From contig CAZDQF010000001.1 of assembly GCA_964507445.1 (NCBI GenBank), positions 310,001 to 374,000 on the forward strand: 64,000 nt of DNA, given 5' to 3'. Positions within the stretch are counted from its first letter, which is position 1; every line of letters begins with the position of its first letter. The DNA is from GCA-2683135 sp964507445. Lineage in GTDB: Bacteria; Planctomycetota; GCA-002687715. A program made the position numbers and the translations under genes. This document shows, in pieces, positions 25,636 through 33,628 of the stretch. The notes under the pieces were generated by a model. The model was given only the letters and a program-made list of their open reading frames with translations, made no database searches and had not been told where the DNA came from.

Positions 25636-26844
25636 GTGAAATACGACATCGTCGTCATCGGGGGTGGCCCCGCGGGATCCTGCGCCGCCACGTTTCTCCA
25701 ACGCAAGGGACTCGACTGCCTCGTGGTCGAGCGCTCCAGCTTCCCGAGGTACCAGATCGGCGAATCTCTGATCCCGCACACGTACGGGACACTGTCGCGC
25801 CTGGGATTGGTCGACAAGCTGCGGGAGTCCTCGTATCCGGTGAAGCACAGCGTGCGGTTCATCTCGCGTGACAGCGACAATGCCCGGCCGTTCTACTTCT
25901 CGGAGACCATCGAGGGTGACGCCGCTTCGACCTGGCAGGTCGAGCGGGGCTCGTTCGACCAGATGTGCCTCGACCACGCGGTGGAGAACGGTGCCACGGT
26001 GCGCGTGGGAGAATGTGTCGACGGCGTGGTGTTCGACGATCAGAACCACGCGGTCGGTGTGCGCGTCCGGTCGAATGGCACGACGTCGGACATCGGGGCG
26101 CGCGTCGTCGTGGACGCGTCCGGCCGCGCAACGGTGATCGGCAACCAGCTCGGACTCAAGGAGGGCATCCCCTCCCTGCAGAAGTCGTCCGTGTGGTCCT
26201 ACTACCACGGCGGTGCACGGGAGAGCGGTGTCGACGCAGGGGAGACGACGATCGTGCTCCTTCCGGATTGCTGCTGGGCCTGGTACATCCCGTTGCCCGA
26301 CAACGTCGTCAGCGTGGGGATCGTGGGCTCGGCCGACGTCCTGTTCGCGGGGGACGTGTCGCCGGAGAACGCGTTCGCGCGTGCGGTGGCCACGAGCCCG
26401 GCGTTGACCCGGCGGCTGGCCAAGGCGACTCGGGTGTCCGTCGTGCGTGGCGGAAGTGGTTACCTCGCGTACCGGAACCGGCAGACCTCCGGTCACGGCT
26501 GGGTCATGCTGGGTGACGCGCGCGCCTTCCTTGACCCGATCTACTCGTCCGGCGTCTTCCTCGCCCTCGAGTCAGCGGAGCAGGCCGCGTCGTGCATCCA
26601 CGCCGCGCTGCTCACCGATGATGTCTCCGCCACGAAGCTCGGAGCGTTCGAGCCGCGCTTCAACGCCGGCGTCGGCGTGATCAGCCGGCTGATCCACGAG
26701 TTCTACTCCGAGCAGTTCAGCTTCAGCACGTTCCTGGACCGGTTCCCGGACCAGCGTCGGGCCCTGATCGACTGCCTGGTTGGCGACGTCTTCAAGGACA
26801 TGAGCGCGTTCACGGACGCTCTGGACTCGATGACCAACGCCTGA
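25636..26844 (+). CDS. FAD-dependent monooxygenase, halogenase-like
   Basis: About 402 residues. The N-terminal FAD motif is VVIGGGPAGSCAATFL, followed by FPRYQIGESLIP, and the second FAD motif HGWVMLGDARAFLDPIYSSGV. The segment CCWAWYIPLPDN carries W-A-W-Y-I-P (about residues 214-219), the WxWxIP motif associated with flavin-dependent halogenases, and YPVKHSVRF offers a Lys near the position of the halogenase catalytic Lys. Halogenation of a small aromatic or carrier-bound substrate is therefore possible, but geranylgeranyl-reductase-type relatives share part of this pattern. Start: GTG at 25636 has GGAG eight bases upstream; GTG at 25615, directly after the previous stop, is the alternative. 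Probably one operon with the HemW-like gene. Confidence 0.8.
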   Translation: MKYDIVVIGGGPAGSCAATFLQRKGLDCLVVERSSFPRYQIGESLIPHTYGTLSRLGLVDKLRESSYPVKHSVRFISRDSDNARPFYFSETIEGDAASTWQVERGSFDQMCLDHAVENGATVRVGECVDGVVFDDQNHAVGVRVRSNGTTSDIGARVVVDASGRATVIGNQLGLKEGIPSLQKSSVWSYYHGGARESGVDAGETTIVLLPDCCWAWYIPLPDNVVSVGIVGSADVLFAGDVSPENAFARAVATSPALTRRLAKATRVSVVRGGSGYLAYRNRQTSGHGWVMLGDARAFLDPIYSSGVFLALESAEQAASCIHAALLTDDVSATKLGAFEPRFNAGVGVISRLIHEFYSEQFSFSTFLDRFPDQRRALIDCLVGDVFKDMSAFTDALDSMTNA

Positions 26845-27213
26845 CGGGGCCGTGATCTTCGGGTACCTCCTCGTCGTAGAACGGAAGCCCGTCGTAGACG
26901 GTCACCCGGTAGCTCACTGAAGGCTCCCGCGCTGCGCACTCCATGTACTCGGAGGCCTTGCGGGCGCTGTCGTTCGACACGAGAATGACGGGTCGCCGGG
27001 AACCCCCGGCTCCCGCGGCGCGCCCCCGGCTCGAGCGCGTGTTCGACGACCCGTCCGCCGACCGGATCGTCACCATCGAATCGATGCTCGCCGCCGATGA
27101 TGCGCGTCCGACCCCCCGTGAGATGGTCGACCGGGTGATGACCTGGGGGCCATACTGACCGTTGTCAGGTAGCGGATGCGTTATATCGGCACCGGGAACA
27201 CCTACCGTGATGC
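26845..27213. other. Intergenic stretch with no confident gene
   Basis: A 71-codon frame at 26943-27158 (plus), ending in MVDRVMTWGPY, and an 88-codon frame on the other strand (26810-27076) overlap each other; neither has a good ribosome binding site or a recognised motif. The former could be a small gene of the cluster. The palindrome at 27154-27169 begins at its 3' end. Confidence 0.4.
27154..27169. promoter_or_regulatory. Candidate operator, copy B of TGAC-N4-GTCA family
   Basis: ACTGAC-CGTT-GTCAGG lies 44 bases upstream of the B12-binding radical SAM gene, just ahead of an A/T-rich TTATAT. It is almost identical to copy C (28821-28836), which precedes the XRE regulator. Confidence 0.5.
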
Positions 27214-28872
27214 ATGAAGAGTGTGCTTCTGACGAGCGTCTGTCGGCCCATGGGGCCGGATCACGGTGACGCGCCGAGCGTGGGTTACGAGCTGCTGCAC
27301 GGACAGGTCACCCGTGCCCAGGGCATGTTCAGTCCGCGCTCGCTGCATCTTCACTTCTCCCTGGAGTACGTCGGCCAGAACCTCGACGCGCACTGCGTCG
27401 TCCTGCAGTATCCGTCACGTAGAGAGTTGATCCGAGAGCTCGAGAAGGGCTACGACTACGTCGGCATCTCGTTCCTGCTGGCCGTGTTCCATCGGATGAA
27501 GGAAGCCGTGGAGCTCGTCCGGAAGCACGCGCCCTCGTCCAAGATCGTGCTCGGGGGTTACGGCACCGTGCTGGGTGACGACGTGCTCGCTCCCTTCGCC
27601 GACCACGTGTGCCGCGAGGAAGGCGTCGGGTACATGCGCCGGTTGCTTGGCGAGCCGGAGATCGAGATGCCCTACCGGCATCCGTTGATCGTCAGCCACC
27701 TGAAGGTGTTCGGTGCGCGCGTGTCGAAGACGGGGATGGTCTTCGCCGGCCTGGGTTGTCCGAACGGTTGCGATTTCTGCTGCACGACTCACTACTTCAA
27801 CCGTCGGCACATCAAGCTGCTGCCGACCGGCGCGGACATCTACGCGGTGGTCGAGCGGTATCTCGAACTCGATTCCGAGATGTCGATCGTGGTCCTCGAC
27901 GAGGACTTCCTCCTCAACAAGCGTCGAGCGCTGCAGTTTCGTGACGCGGCGATGGCTGGTGGAAAGGCGTTGTCGATCTTCGCTTTCGCGAGCATTCGCG
28001 CCATCAGCCAGTACACCGTGGAGGAGATCGTCGAGATGGGAATCGACGGCCTCTGGATCGGGTACGAGGGTACGCGGTCGGGGTACGCGAAGCAGGTCGG
28101 GCGCGATCCCGAGGAGCTGTTCAGGGACCTGCGCGAGCACGGGGTCTCGATCCTCGCGTCGATGATCGTCGGCATGCCCTACCAGGACGAGGAGATCGTC
28201 AAGGAGGAGCTCTCCGGACTCCTGGCACTCGAGCCCGATCTCTGCCAGTTCCTGATCTACGGTCCGACCCCGGGCACGCCATTCTTCGACCGCGTCAGGG
28301 CGGAGGACAAGCTGCGCAAGGACCTCGTCGCGGACCCGGAGCTCTACTACAAGACCTGTGACGGGTTCACCGCCATGGTGCGCCACGAGAAGCTCGCGCC
28401 CGGGACTATCGAGGCGTTGCAGCGGTACTGCTTCCGGGAGGACTTCCATCGACTCGGGCCGACGATCCACCGCTCGATCGCTACGTGGTTGCGAGGCCTG
28501 CGCACGCTCCGCCGATCGGTAAACCCGATCTTGCTGCGCAAGGCCGACCGCCTGGCTCAAGAGATTCGCAAGGCGTACCCGATCTTCCTCGCCGGCCGTC
28601 TGCTCGGTCCGAATCGGGCCGTTCGCCGCCGGATCACCCGACTGCAGAAGGAGGTCCACGAGGTCGTGGGCCGTCCGTCCCTTGGCGAGCGTGTACGGTC
28701 GGTCGTGGCCCTGGTGATGGCGCTCACGACCGCGCTGACGCTGAAGCTCAAGATCTTCCAGCACCCGCGGCTGGTGAAGCACACCTACGGGTCACATTCG
28801 GTAGCCTGCCCACGGAACGACCTGACGGTTGTCAGGAGTGACACGGCCCCGCGAGAGAAGCAGGTAGGATAA
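27214..28872 (+). CDS. Cobalamin-binding-domain radical SAM protein
   Basis: 552 residues. The N-terminal 150 residues look like a B12-binding Rossmann domain (YDYVGISFLLAVFHRMKEAV, then SKIVLGGYGTVL). The radical SAM motif is CPNGCDFC (Cys182, Cys186, Cys189; CxxxCxxC). The barrel continues with IVVLDEDFLLNKRRA and LWIGYEGTRSGYAKQVG, typical of B12 radical SAM enzymes of the methyltransferase/cyclase class. Residues 430-552 form a basic helical tail with one hydrophobic stretch (VVALVMALTTALTLKLKIF), suggesting membrane association. Possible reaction: methylation or rearrangement of a lipid or natural product. Preceded by operator copy B; its 3' end contains operator copy C. Confidence 0.85.
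   Translation: MKSVLLTSVCRPMGPDHGDAPSVGYELLHGQVTRAQGMFSPRSLHLHFSLEYVGQNLDAHCVVLQYPSRRELIRELEKGYDYVGISFLLAVFHRMKEAVELVRKHAPSSKIVLGGYGTVLGDDVLAPFADHVCREEGVGYMRRLLGEPEIEMPYRHPLIVSHLKVFGARVSKTGMVFAGLGCPNGCDFCCTTHYFNRRHIKLLPTGADIYAVVERYLELDSEMSIVVLDEDFLLNKRRALQFRDAAMAGGKALSIFAFASIRAISQYTVEEIVEMGIDGLWIGYEGTRSGYAKQVGRDPEELFRDLREHGVSILASMIVGMPYQDEEIVKEELSGLLALEPDLCQFLIYGPTPGTPFFDRVRAEDKLRKDLVADPELYYKTCDGFTAMVRHEKLAPGTIEALQRYCFREDFHRLGPTIHRSIATWLRGLRTLRRSVNPILLRKADRLAQEIRKAYPIFLAGRLLGPNRAVRRRITRLQKEVHEVVGRPSLGERVRSVVALVMALTTALTLKLKIFQHPRLVKHTYGSHSVACPRNDLTVVRSDTAPREKQVG
28821..28836. promoter_or_regulatory. Candidate operator, copy C of TGAC-N4-GTCA family
   Basis: CCTGAC-GGTT-GTCAGG, perfect 6-bp arms, lies inside the last codons of the radical SAM gene and 54 bases upstream of the XRE regulator start, as expected for an autoregulated repressor. 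Confidence 0.55.
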
Positions 28873-28890
28873 GCGGGGAGTTGAACCACC

Positions 28891-29325
28891 ATGAGTCTGG
28901 GCAAGGCAATTCTCCAGATCCGCCACGCGCAGGGCATGACCCAGGCCGACGTGTGCGCTCGCGGCGGGGTGGGTGTGGCCTACCTCTCGCGACTTGAGAA
29001 TGGCCACCTCGAGCCGACGATGGGCACACTCGGCCGGATTGCCGGCGCGCTCGGGGTGCCGGTCTCGCAGATCTTCGAAGCGTTCGAGGAGCCCGCGCGA
29101 GCGGCGATCCACCGGTGTCCCGTCAGCACCTCGGGAGATTGCATCAGTGAGATGCTGCGCAGCGGCCGCGGCCGCGCGCCGTCCAAGAACAGCAGCACCT
29201 ACGGCCCCGAGCAGCTCCGCCTCCTGCGCACGACCGACTACATCATCAACCACGGCTCGAAGGAGATCCGCGACGCCCTCGCGGTAGTGGTCGACGCGCT
29301 GGTGCAACGCGCGCGCAACACCTGA
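28891..29325 (+). CDS. XRE-family transcriptional regulator
   Basis: 144 residues, start preceded by GGGGAG. The N-terminal 60 residues are a Cro/C1-type helix-turn-helix (ILQIRHAQGMTQADVCARGG, then AYLSRLENGHLEPTMGTLGRIA). The C-terminal half, containing two Cys residues (HRCPVSTSGDC) and a helical end, is not recognised and may sense a ligand or dimerise. Its gene lies inside the radical SAM cluster, with copies of the TGAC-N4-GTCA palindrome upstream of itself and of three neighbours, so it is the natural candidate for the factor binding that site. Confidence 0.88.
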   Translation: MSLGKAILQIRHAQGMTQADVCARGGVGVAYLSRLENGHLEPTMGTLGRIAGALGVPVSQIFEAFEEPARAAIHRCPVSTSGDCISEMLRSGRGRAPSKNSSTYGPEQLRLLRTTDYIINHGSKEIRDALAVVVDALVQRARNT

Positions 29326-29395
29326 TCCCCTGGCTGCGCGGCCGCTGAACCGATTTGCACCGGCCTCGCAGCATGCCAAGATCCTGTCGTAGTTG

Positions 29396-29411
29396 CTTGA
29401 CCGGCGTCAGG
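29396..29411. promoter_or_regulatory. Candidate operator, copy D of TGAC-N4-GTCA family
   Basis: CTTGAC-CGGC-GTCAGG lies in the 279-base gap after the XRE gene and 193 bases before the FG-GAP gene. The greater distance makes this copy weaker evidence than the other three; nothing else is seen in the gap apart from a good GGAG-poor leader before 29605. Confidence 0.4.
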
Positions 29412-29604
29412 CCTTGCCGTGGCTGCCTGCAGCCCCACGTGCGGTCCTTCTTCCGCCTTGGGCACCCCGGGCTGCGATCCGTCAGGAATCTGATTGCTCG
29501 CCCGGCTTCGTCAGAGCGCATAATACTCGTGGGGATCACCCTCCCCTGACCGGACCGGACCCGGGTGCGGGCCGGCCCCCTGGTATCCCATTGGAGTCGT
29601 TTCC

Positions 29605-31236
29605 ATGCTTCGCCCCCGTACGTTCCTCATCGCAGCGCTGTGCGCCTCGATGTCGATGGCCCAATCCCTGACTCGGATCGAAGACGGTCCGACCGTCGGG
29701 TTCGAGAAAGGCTGGTGCATTGCGTCAGTAGGTGACCTCGACGGCGATGGACGCAATGACCTCGCCATCGCTTGCCCCGACAGCGTCTTCGGCGTCGGCG
29801 TCGTGCACGTCCTGTCCTTCGTGAGCGGGCAGGTCATCTGGTCGGTTTCGGGCACCTGGACGAGTCGTTTCGGTTCGTCGCTCGATGGGGGTCGGGACGT
29901 CGACGGCGACGGGACCCCCGACTTCATCGTCGGTGCACCGGAGTTCGACGTCGGGTCCCCCTTCGACAACCGCGGTCGTGCGGTCGTCTACTCCGGCGCG
30001 ACGGGGCAGGTGATCCACGAAGTCCAGGGCGGCGGATTGAACTACATGCTCGGCACTTCCGTGGCGCTGCTCGGCGATCTGAGCGGTGACGGCAAGTCCG
30101 AGTTCGCGGTCGGCGCTCCATTCGCCGCGGCTAATAGAGGCCAGGCCACGATCCACGACGGTGCGACCGCTTCGGTGATCCACACGATCGACGGCGCGGC
30201 CAGCGGCGACGAGTTCGGGGCTGCCATCGCTCGCATCGATGACGTCACCAACGACGGCGTCGCGGACGTCCTGATCGGCGCTCCGTACCACAGCTTCAGC
30301 CAGGAAGGCCGGCTGTATTGCGTCTCCGGTGCGACGGGCTCGACCGCGTGGACCGTCGACGGGACTCAGCCGTCCGAACACTTCGGGCACGCCGTCGCGT
30401 CCCTCGGCGACGTCAACGGCGACGGCGTCTCCGAGCTCGTCGTCGGTGCGCCCGACCACGATGCCAACGTCCCCGACGACGGTCGTGCGACGGTCTGCAG
30501 CGGCGTCGACGGCTCGACGATCTGGTTCGCCGATGGTCCCGCGATCTACATGAAGGCGGGCACTGACGTCGACAACGCGCACGATCTCAACGGTGACGGC
30601 ATCAACGACGTCCTCGTCGGCATGCCGTACCTGCCACCGTGATCGGGCGTCCTTGAAGGCCGCGTGTCGGCCTACGACGGGACCAACGGCAACCCCATCT
30701 TCACCCTCGAGGGCAACAACATCGAGAACCAGTTCGGCCGCGCGGTGTGCGGTCTTGGAGACCTCGACGGTGACGGCATCGGCGAGTTCGCGGTCGGCGC
30801 TCCCCACGAGGATGGTCTGGTCAGCAACGGCGGTCGCGCGCTGCTGTATCGCGGCGTGATCACCGACGATTGCAGCATCTTCTGGCGCGGCTCGATGACG
30901 GCTGGAGCCTCGGCGTCCATCGATCTCCTCGGCGCCCCGAACACCGACATGTTCCTGGCCGCGGACACCGATCCGGGGCCGACGCCCGTGGCGGGATATG
31001 GCATGATCCAGCTCGGGTTCTCGAGCAGCCTGACGGTCTTGGGTGACACGTTGGGGCTGCTCGGTTCGGCCACGGGTTCGCCGTTCGACACACAAGGAAT
31101 CACTGGATTTGGACCGATCATCCTCGGGCCGTTCTTGTCGGGAGTCACGGTCTACCTCCAGGGTTTCGCGCTCACGCCGCTCGCGCCCAACGGGCAGTTC
31201 CAGAGCTCGGCCGGCCTGGTCGTCACGATCAACTGA
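29605..31236 (+). pseudogene. Secreted FG-GAP repeat protein interrupted by in-frame TGA
   Basis: Reads as a signal peptide (ALCASMSMAQ) and then seven or so FG-GAP/integrin-alpha-like propeller repeats (GDLDGDGRNDLAIA, GDVNGDGVSELVVGAP, GDLDGDGIGEFAVGAP). A TGA at 30640-30642 interrupts one repeat between GMPYLPP and SGVLEGR; the same frame then continues without other stops through another repeat and a C-terminal domain like those of planctomycete exoproteins, to 31236. Total about 543 codons. No bSECIS-like hairpin follows the TGA and no redox motif surrounds it, so selenocysteine is unlikely; a nonsense mutation or base-calling error is the simplest reading. The truncated product would still carry several repeats. 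Confidence 0.7.
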
Positions 31237-31243
31237 CCGTCGC

Positions 31244-32626
31244 ATGAAACACGCTGCCGTGATCACCTGCGCAACGGCGTGCCTCATCGCTGCTCTTCCC
31301 AACCTCTCCGCACAGGTCCAGGTCGATGGCTACCGGATCGATCGCTACTGGACCCCGGAGGGTGGGGATGCACGCGCCCTCCTCCAGGGTCCGGACGGCC
31401 AGATCTGGGTCGGCTGCGGTGACGGGAGCGTCCGCATCCTCTCCGGCTTCGAAGCGAAGGGGCGCGCGAAGTCCGCGACGCTGTTCACTCGCGGCGTCTG
31501 GAACCCGAACGGACTCGCATGGCGTCCGACCAGGGACGGCAAGGGACACGAGCTCTTCGTCTGCCACACGACCGCGCGATACGGCGGCGTCGGACGTATC
31601 TCGCGTCTGATCGACAAGGACGCCGACGGCCAACCCGAGGACGCGAAGTTCGTCATCCTCAACCTCCCGCCGGGCGCGCACCAGACCTGCAACCTCGCCT
31701 TCGGTCCTGACGGCATGCTCTACTTCGCCCAGGGTGCGACCAGCGACCGAGGTCCCGGCGGGGGAGCCCTCATCGGCAAGGTCGACCCCGACGCCGAGAA
31801 GCTCCGATGGGGCGACCCGGCGATCAAGACCGTCGCAACGGGGCTTCGCAACCCCTGGGGCATCGCGTTCGACGGGACCGGCACGCTGCTCGCCACCGAC
31901 AACGTCAGCGACAAACTCGGCGACGCGACCCCACCCGACGAGTTGAACGTCATCAAGGAAGGCGGCGATTACGGCTTCCCGAGAGTCGAGGGTCGGCCAC
32001 CGAAGGACCACCCCTCCATCGGCCCGATTGCCGACCTCGGCGTGCACGCGGCCGCCTCCGGCATCACCGTCGACACGAGAGGACGGTTTGCGGGACTGCG
32101 CGGACAGGCGTTCGTCGCGAAATGGGGTTCGTGGACCGGCGACCCCACCTCGACCGCCGGCAGCGGCATCGTCCGCGTCCAGCTCCATCGATCGAAGGCG
32201 GGTTGGAAGACCGCGGTCCACCCCCTCGTTCGCAACTGCGGGCGGCCGCTCGACGTCCTGATAGCCGACGACGGTGCGCTGTACTTCACGGTCCAGAGAT
32301 CGACCAAGGACTGGGCCGAGGCGGTCTACCGCATGACCCCGTCGGTCCCCCTGACCCTGCGGGTAGACGCCGCACCCGGGCCGGGCTCGACCTTGAACGC
32401 GACGGTCCACGCTGCGGCCCACGCGGGCGCGAAGCTGCGCCTGCGCCTCGTTCTCCCGCGAGCGTCCCAGGTACACACGATCCAGCTCGATGGGTCCGGT
32501 CGCGCAACGATTCCGCTGAAGGTCCCGCGTTCGTCCTACCTGGCCGGCGGGACGATCGAGGTGGAGGCGTCCTTGCCCGACCTGCCCGGGAACCCGACGA
32601 CGACGGTCCCGGTCACGCTCTTCTGA
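31244..32626 (+). CDS. Secreted six-bladed propeller, sorbosone/glucose dehydrogenase-like
   Basis: 460 residues starting 8 bases after the FG-GAP gene. Signal peptide ends near LSAQ. The propeller resembles the soluble aldose sugar dehydrogenase/L-sorbosone dehydrogenase (PQQ) group: GPDGQIWVGCGDGSVRIL, NLAFGPDGMLYFAQG, ATGLRNPWGIAFDGTGTLLATDN, DELNVIKEGGDYGFPR. Conserved residues for PQQ binding cannot be verified by eye. The C-terminal 100 residues are a beta-rich module of unknown function. Likely periplasmic or secreted; co-transcribed with the FG-GAP gene. Confidence 0.75.
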   Translation: MKHAAVITCATACLIAALPNLSAQVQVDGYRIDRYWTPEGGDARALLQGPDGQIWVGCGDGSVRILSGFEAKGRAKSATLFTRGVWNPNGLAWRPTRDGKGHELFVCHTTARYGGVGRISRLIDKDADGQPEDAKFVILNLPPGAHQTCNLAFGPDGMLYFAQGATSDRGPGGGALIGKVDPDAEKLRWGDPAIKTVATGLRNPWGIAFDGTGTLLATDNVSDKLGDATPPDELNVIKEGGDYGFPRVEGRPPKDHPSIGPIADLGVHAAASGITVDTRGRFAGLRGQAFVAKWGSWTGDPTSTAGSGIVRVQLHRSKAGWKTAVHPLVRNCGRPLDVLIADDGALYFTVQRSTKDWAEAVYRMTPSVPLTLRVDAAPGPGSTLNATVHAAAHAGAKLRLRLVLPRASQVHTIQLDGSGRATIPLKVPRSSYLAGGTIEVEASLPDLPGNPTTTVPVTLF

Positions 32627-33070
32627 TGCCGTCGGGGCCGCGTTTGCCACGACCGGCGAGAGCCGCGGCCGAAGGCCCGCGGTCTCCGCCTTCGCCATGC
32701 CTCCCAACTACGCACCCCGCCCGTTGCTCCACCGCACTCGGGGCTACGATGTCCCTCACCGGTCCCGTAGCTCAGCGGGATCAGGGGCTCGGTGATCCCG
32801 TGCGCCCGTACACGCCCGTCGGCAACGTACCGGCACGGTCTCGAGGGGGATGCGAACCGCCTCCCGGTGGAGGCCCATCCGATCCGTGACCGCCAGCACG
32901 GCGGCGACTTGAGCGGGCTTCACGACGTTCATGGCTGCATCCTATCCACCGGGATCCCTCCGGGCTGACGCCCCCAGGACGAAAAAGGGCGTCGGAATCC
33001 CAATTCATGCAATCTGTATAGCGGACTCAGCGTCTCCACCGCCATCGGACCAGAAACCACGGAGATCCGG
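32627..33070. other. Intergenic stretch with tRNA-like 5' fragment
   Basis: No gene is supported. At 32761-32788 the sequence GGTCCCGTAGCTCAGCGGGA and following bases resemble the acceptor, position 8-9 and D-arm of a tRNA gene, but no matching anticodon arm, T-arm or 3' acceptor follows, so it is at most a fragment. The 11-bp repeat 32777-32787 lies in it. Nearer the sigma gene, GGAATC at 32995 sits 17 bases before TATAGC at 33018 and could be its promoter; this is weak. Confidence 0.4.
32777..32787 (+). repeat. Right copy of 11-bp direct repeat flanking the accessory island
   Basis: GGGATCAGGGG, identical to 21338-21348, inside the tRNA-like fragment. A tRNA end used as an integration site would look like this, but the evidence is short and no recombinase is present. 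Confidence 0.3.
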
Positions 33071-33628
33071 TTGACCGAGAGAGGGCCTTCCGCCACCGAA
33101 CTCGCAGGACTGTTTCAGGACCACAGGGCCGGCCTCGCCGGCGCCGTCCGGGGCGTCCTCGGGCCGCGGGCCGACGTGGAGGAGGTCCTCCAGGACGCCT
33201 ACCTCAAAGCCCTGAGCGCGATCCAACGTGGATCGAGCCCGCGGGACCCGGTCGCCTGGATGTTCGTGATCACCCTCAACCTCTGCCGCGACCTGAGACG
33301 CAGACAGGCCCGGCGCGGCCCTGAGGTGGATCTCGAGGAGGTGAATCCCATGGAATTGAAGTCGACGGTGGCGGAGGCCACCTGGCAGGCGGAGGGAGGC
33401 GAAGCCCTCGCCGCGGCCAAAGCAGCGGTCGCGCAGCTCGGGGACCCCCAGAAGGATGTCTTCCTCCTGAAGGTCTCAGGCGGTCTCACCTTCGAGGCCA
33501 TCGGCGAGGCCTTGGGGATTCCGACCGGAACCGCCAAGACCCGCATGCGCGCCGCGCTCCTGACTCTCAGGAAGAGCCTGGCTCCGTTCGACATCACCAG
33601 CAGCCGCACCGGAAGGGAGACGACATGA
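33071..33628 (+). CDS. ECF-type RNA polymerase sigma factor
   Basis: 185 residues. Region 2 (GLFQDHRAGLAGAVRGVL ... DVEEVLQDAYLKAL ... NLCRDLRRR) and region 4 (QLGDPQKDVFLLKVSGGLTFEAIGEALGIPTGTAKTRMRAAL) of sigma-70 are present with no regions 1 or 3, as in ECF factors. The start is TTG at 33071 with GGAG ten bases upstream. Its stop overlaps the ATG of the next gene (ATGA), which encodes a membrane protein with a cytoplasmic N-terminus in the usual place of an anti-sigma factor. Confidence 0.92.
   Translation: MTERGPSATELAGLFQDHRAGLAGAVRGVLGPRADVEEVLQDAYLKALSAIQRGSSPRDPVAWMFVITLNLCRDLRRRQARRGPEVDLEEVNPMELKSTVAEATWQAEGGEALAAAKAAVAQLGDPQKDVFLLKVSGGLTFEAIGEALGIPTGTAKTRMRAALLTLRKSLAPFDITSSRTGRETT

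Noticed and set aside
24265..26496. 743-codon minus-strand frame opposite the HemW-like and flavoprotein genes
   Set aside because: The plus-strand genes carry intact radical SAM and FAD motifs; the minus frame has none.
30640..30642. Selenocysteine reading of the TGA in the FG-GAP gene
   Set aside because: No stem-loop with a G/U loop at the right distance and no redox motif; FG-GAP repeats do not use Sec.
32761..32835. Complete tRNA gene
   Set aside because: Only the 5' acceptor strand and D-arm resemble a tRNA; anticodon and T arms do not pair and no 3' acceptor is found.
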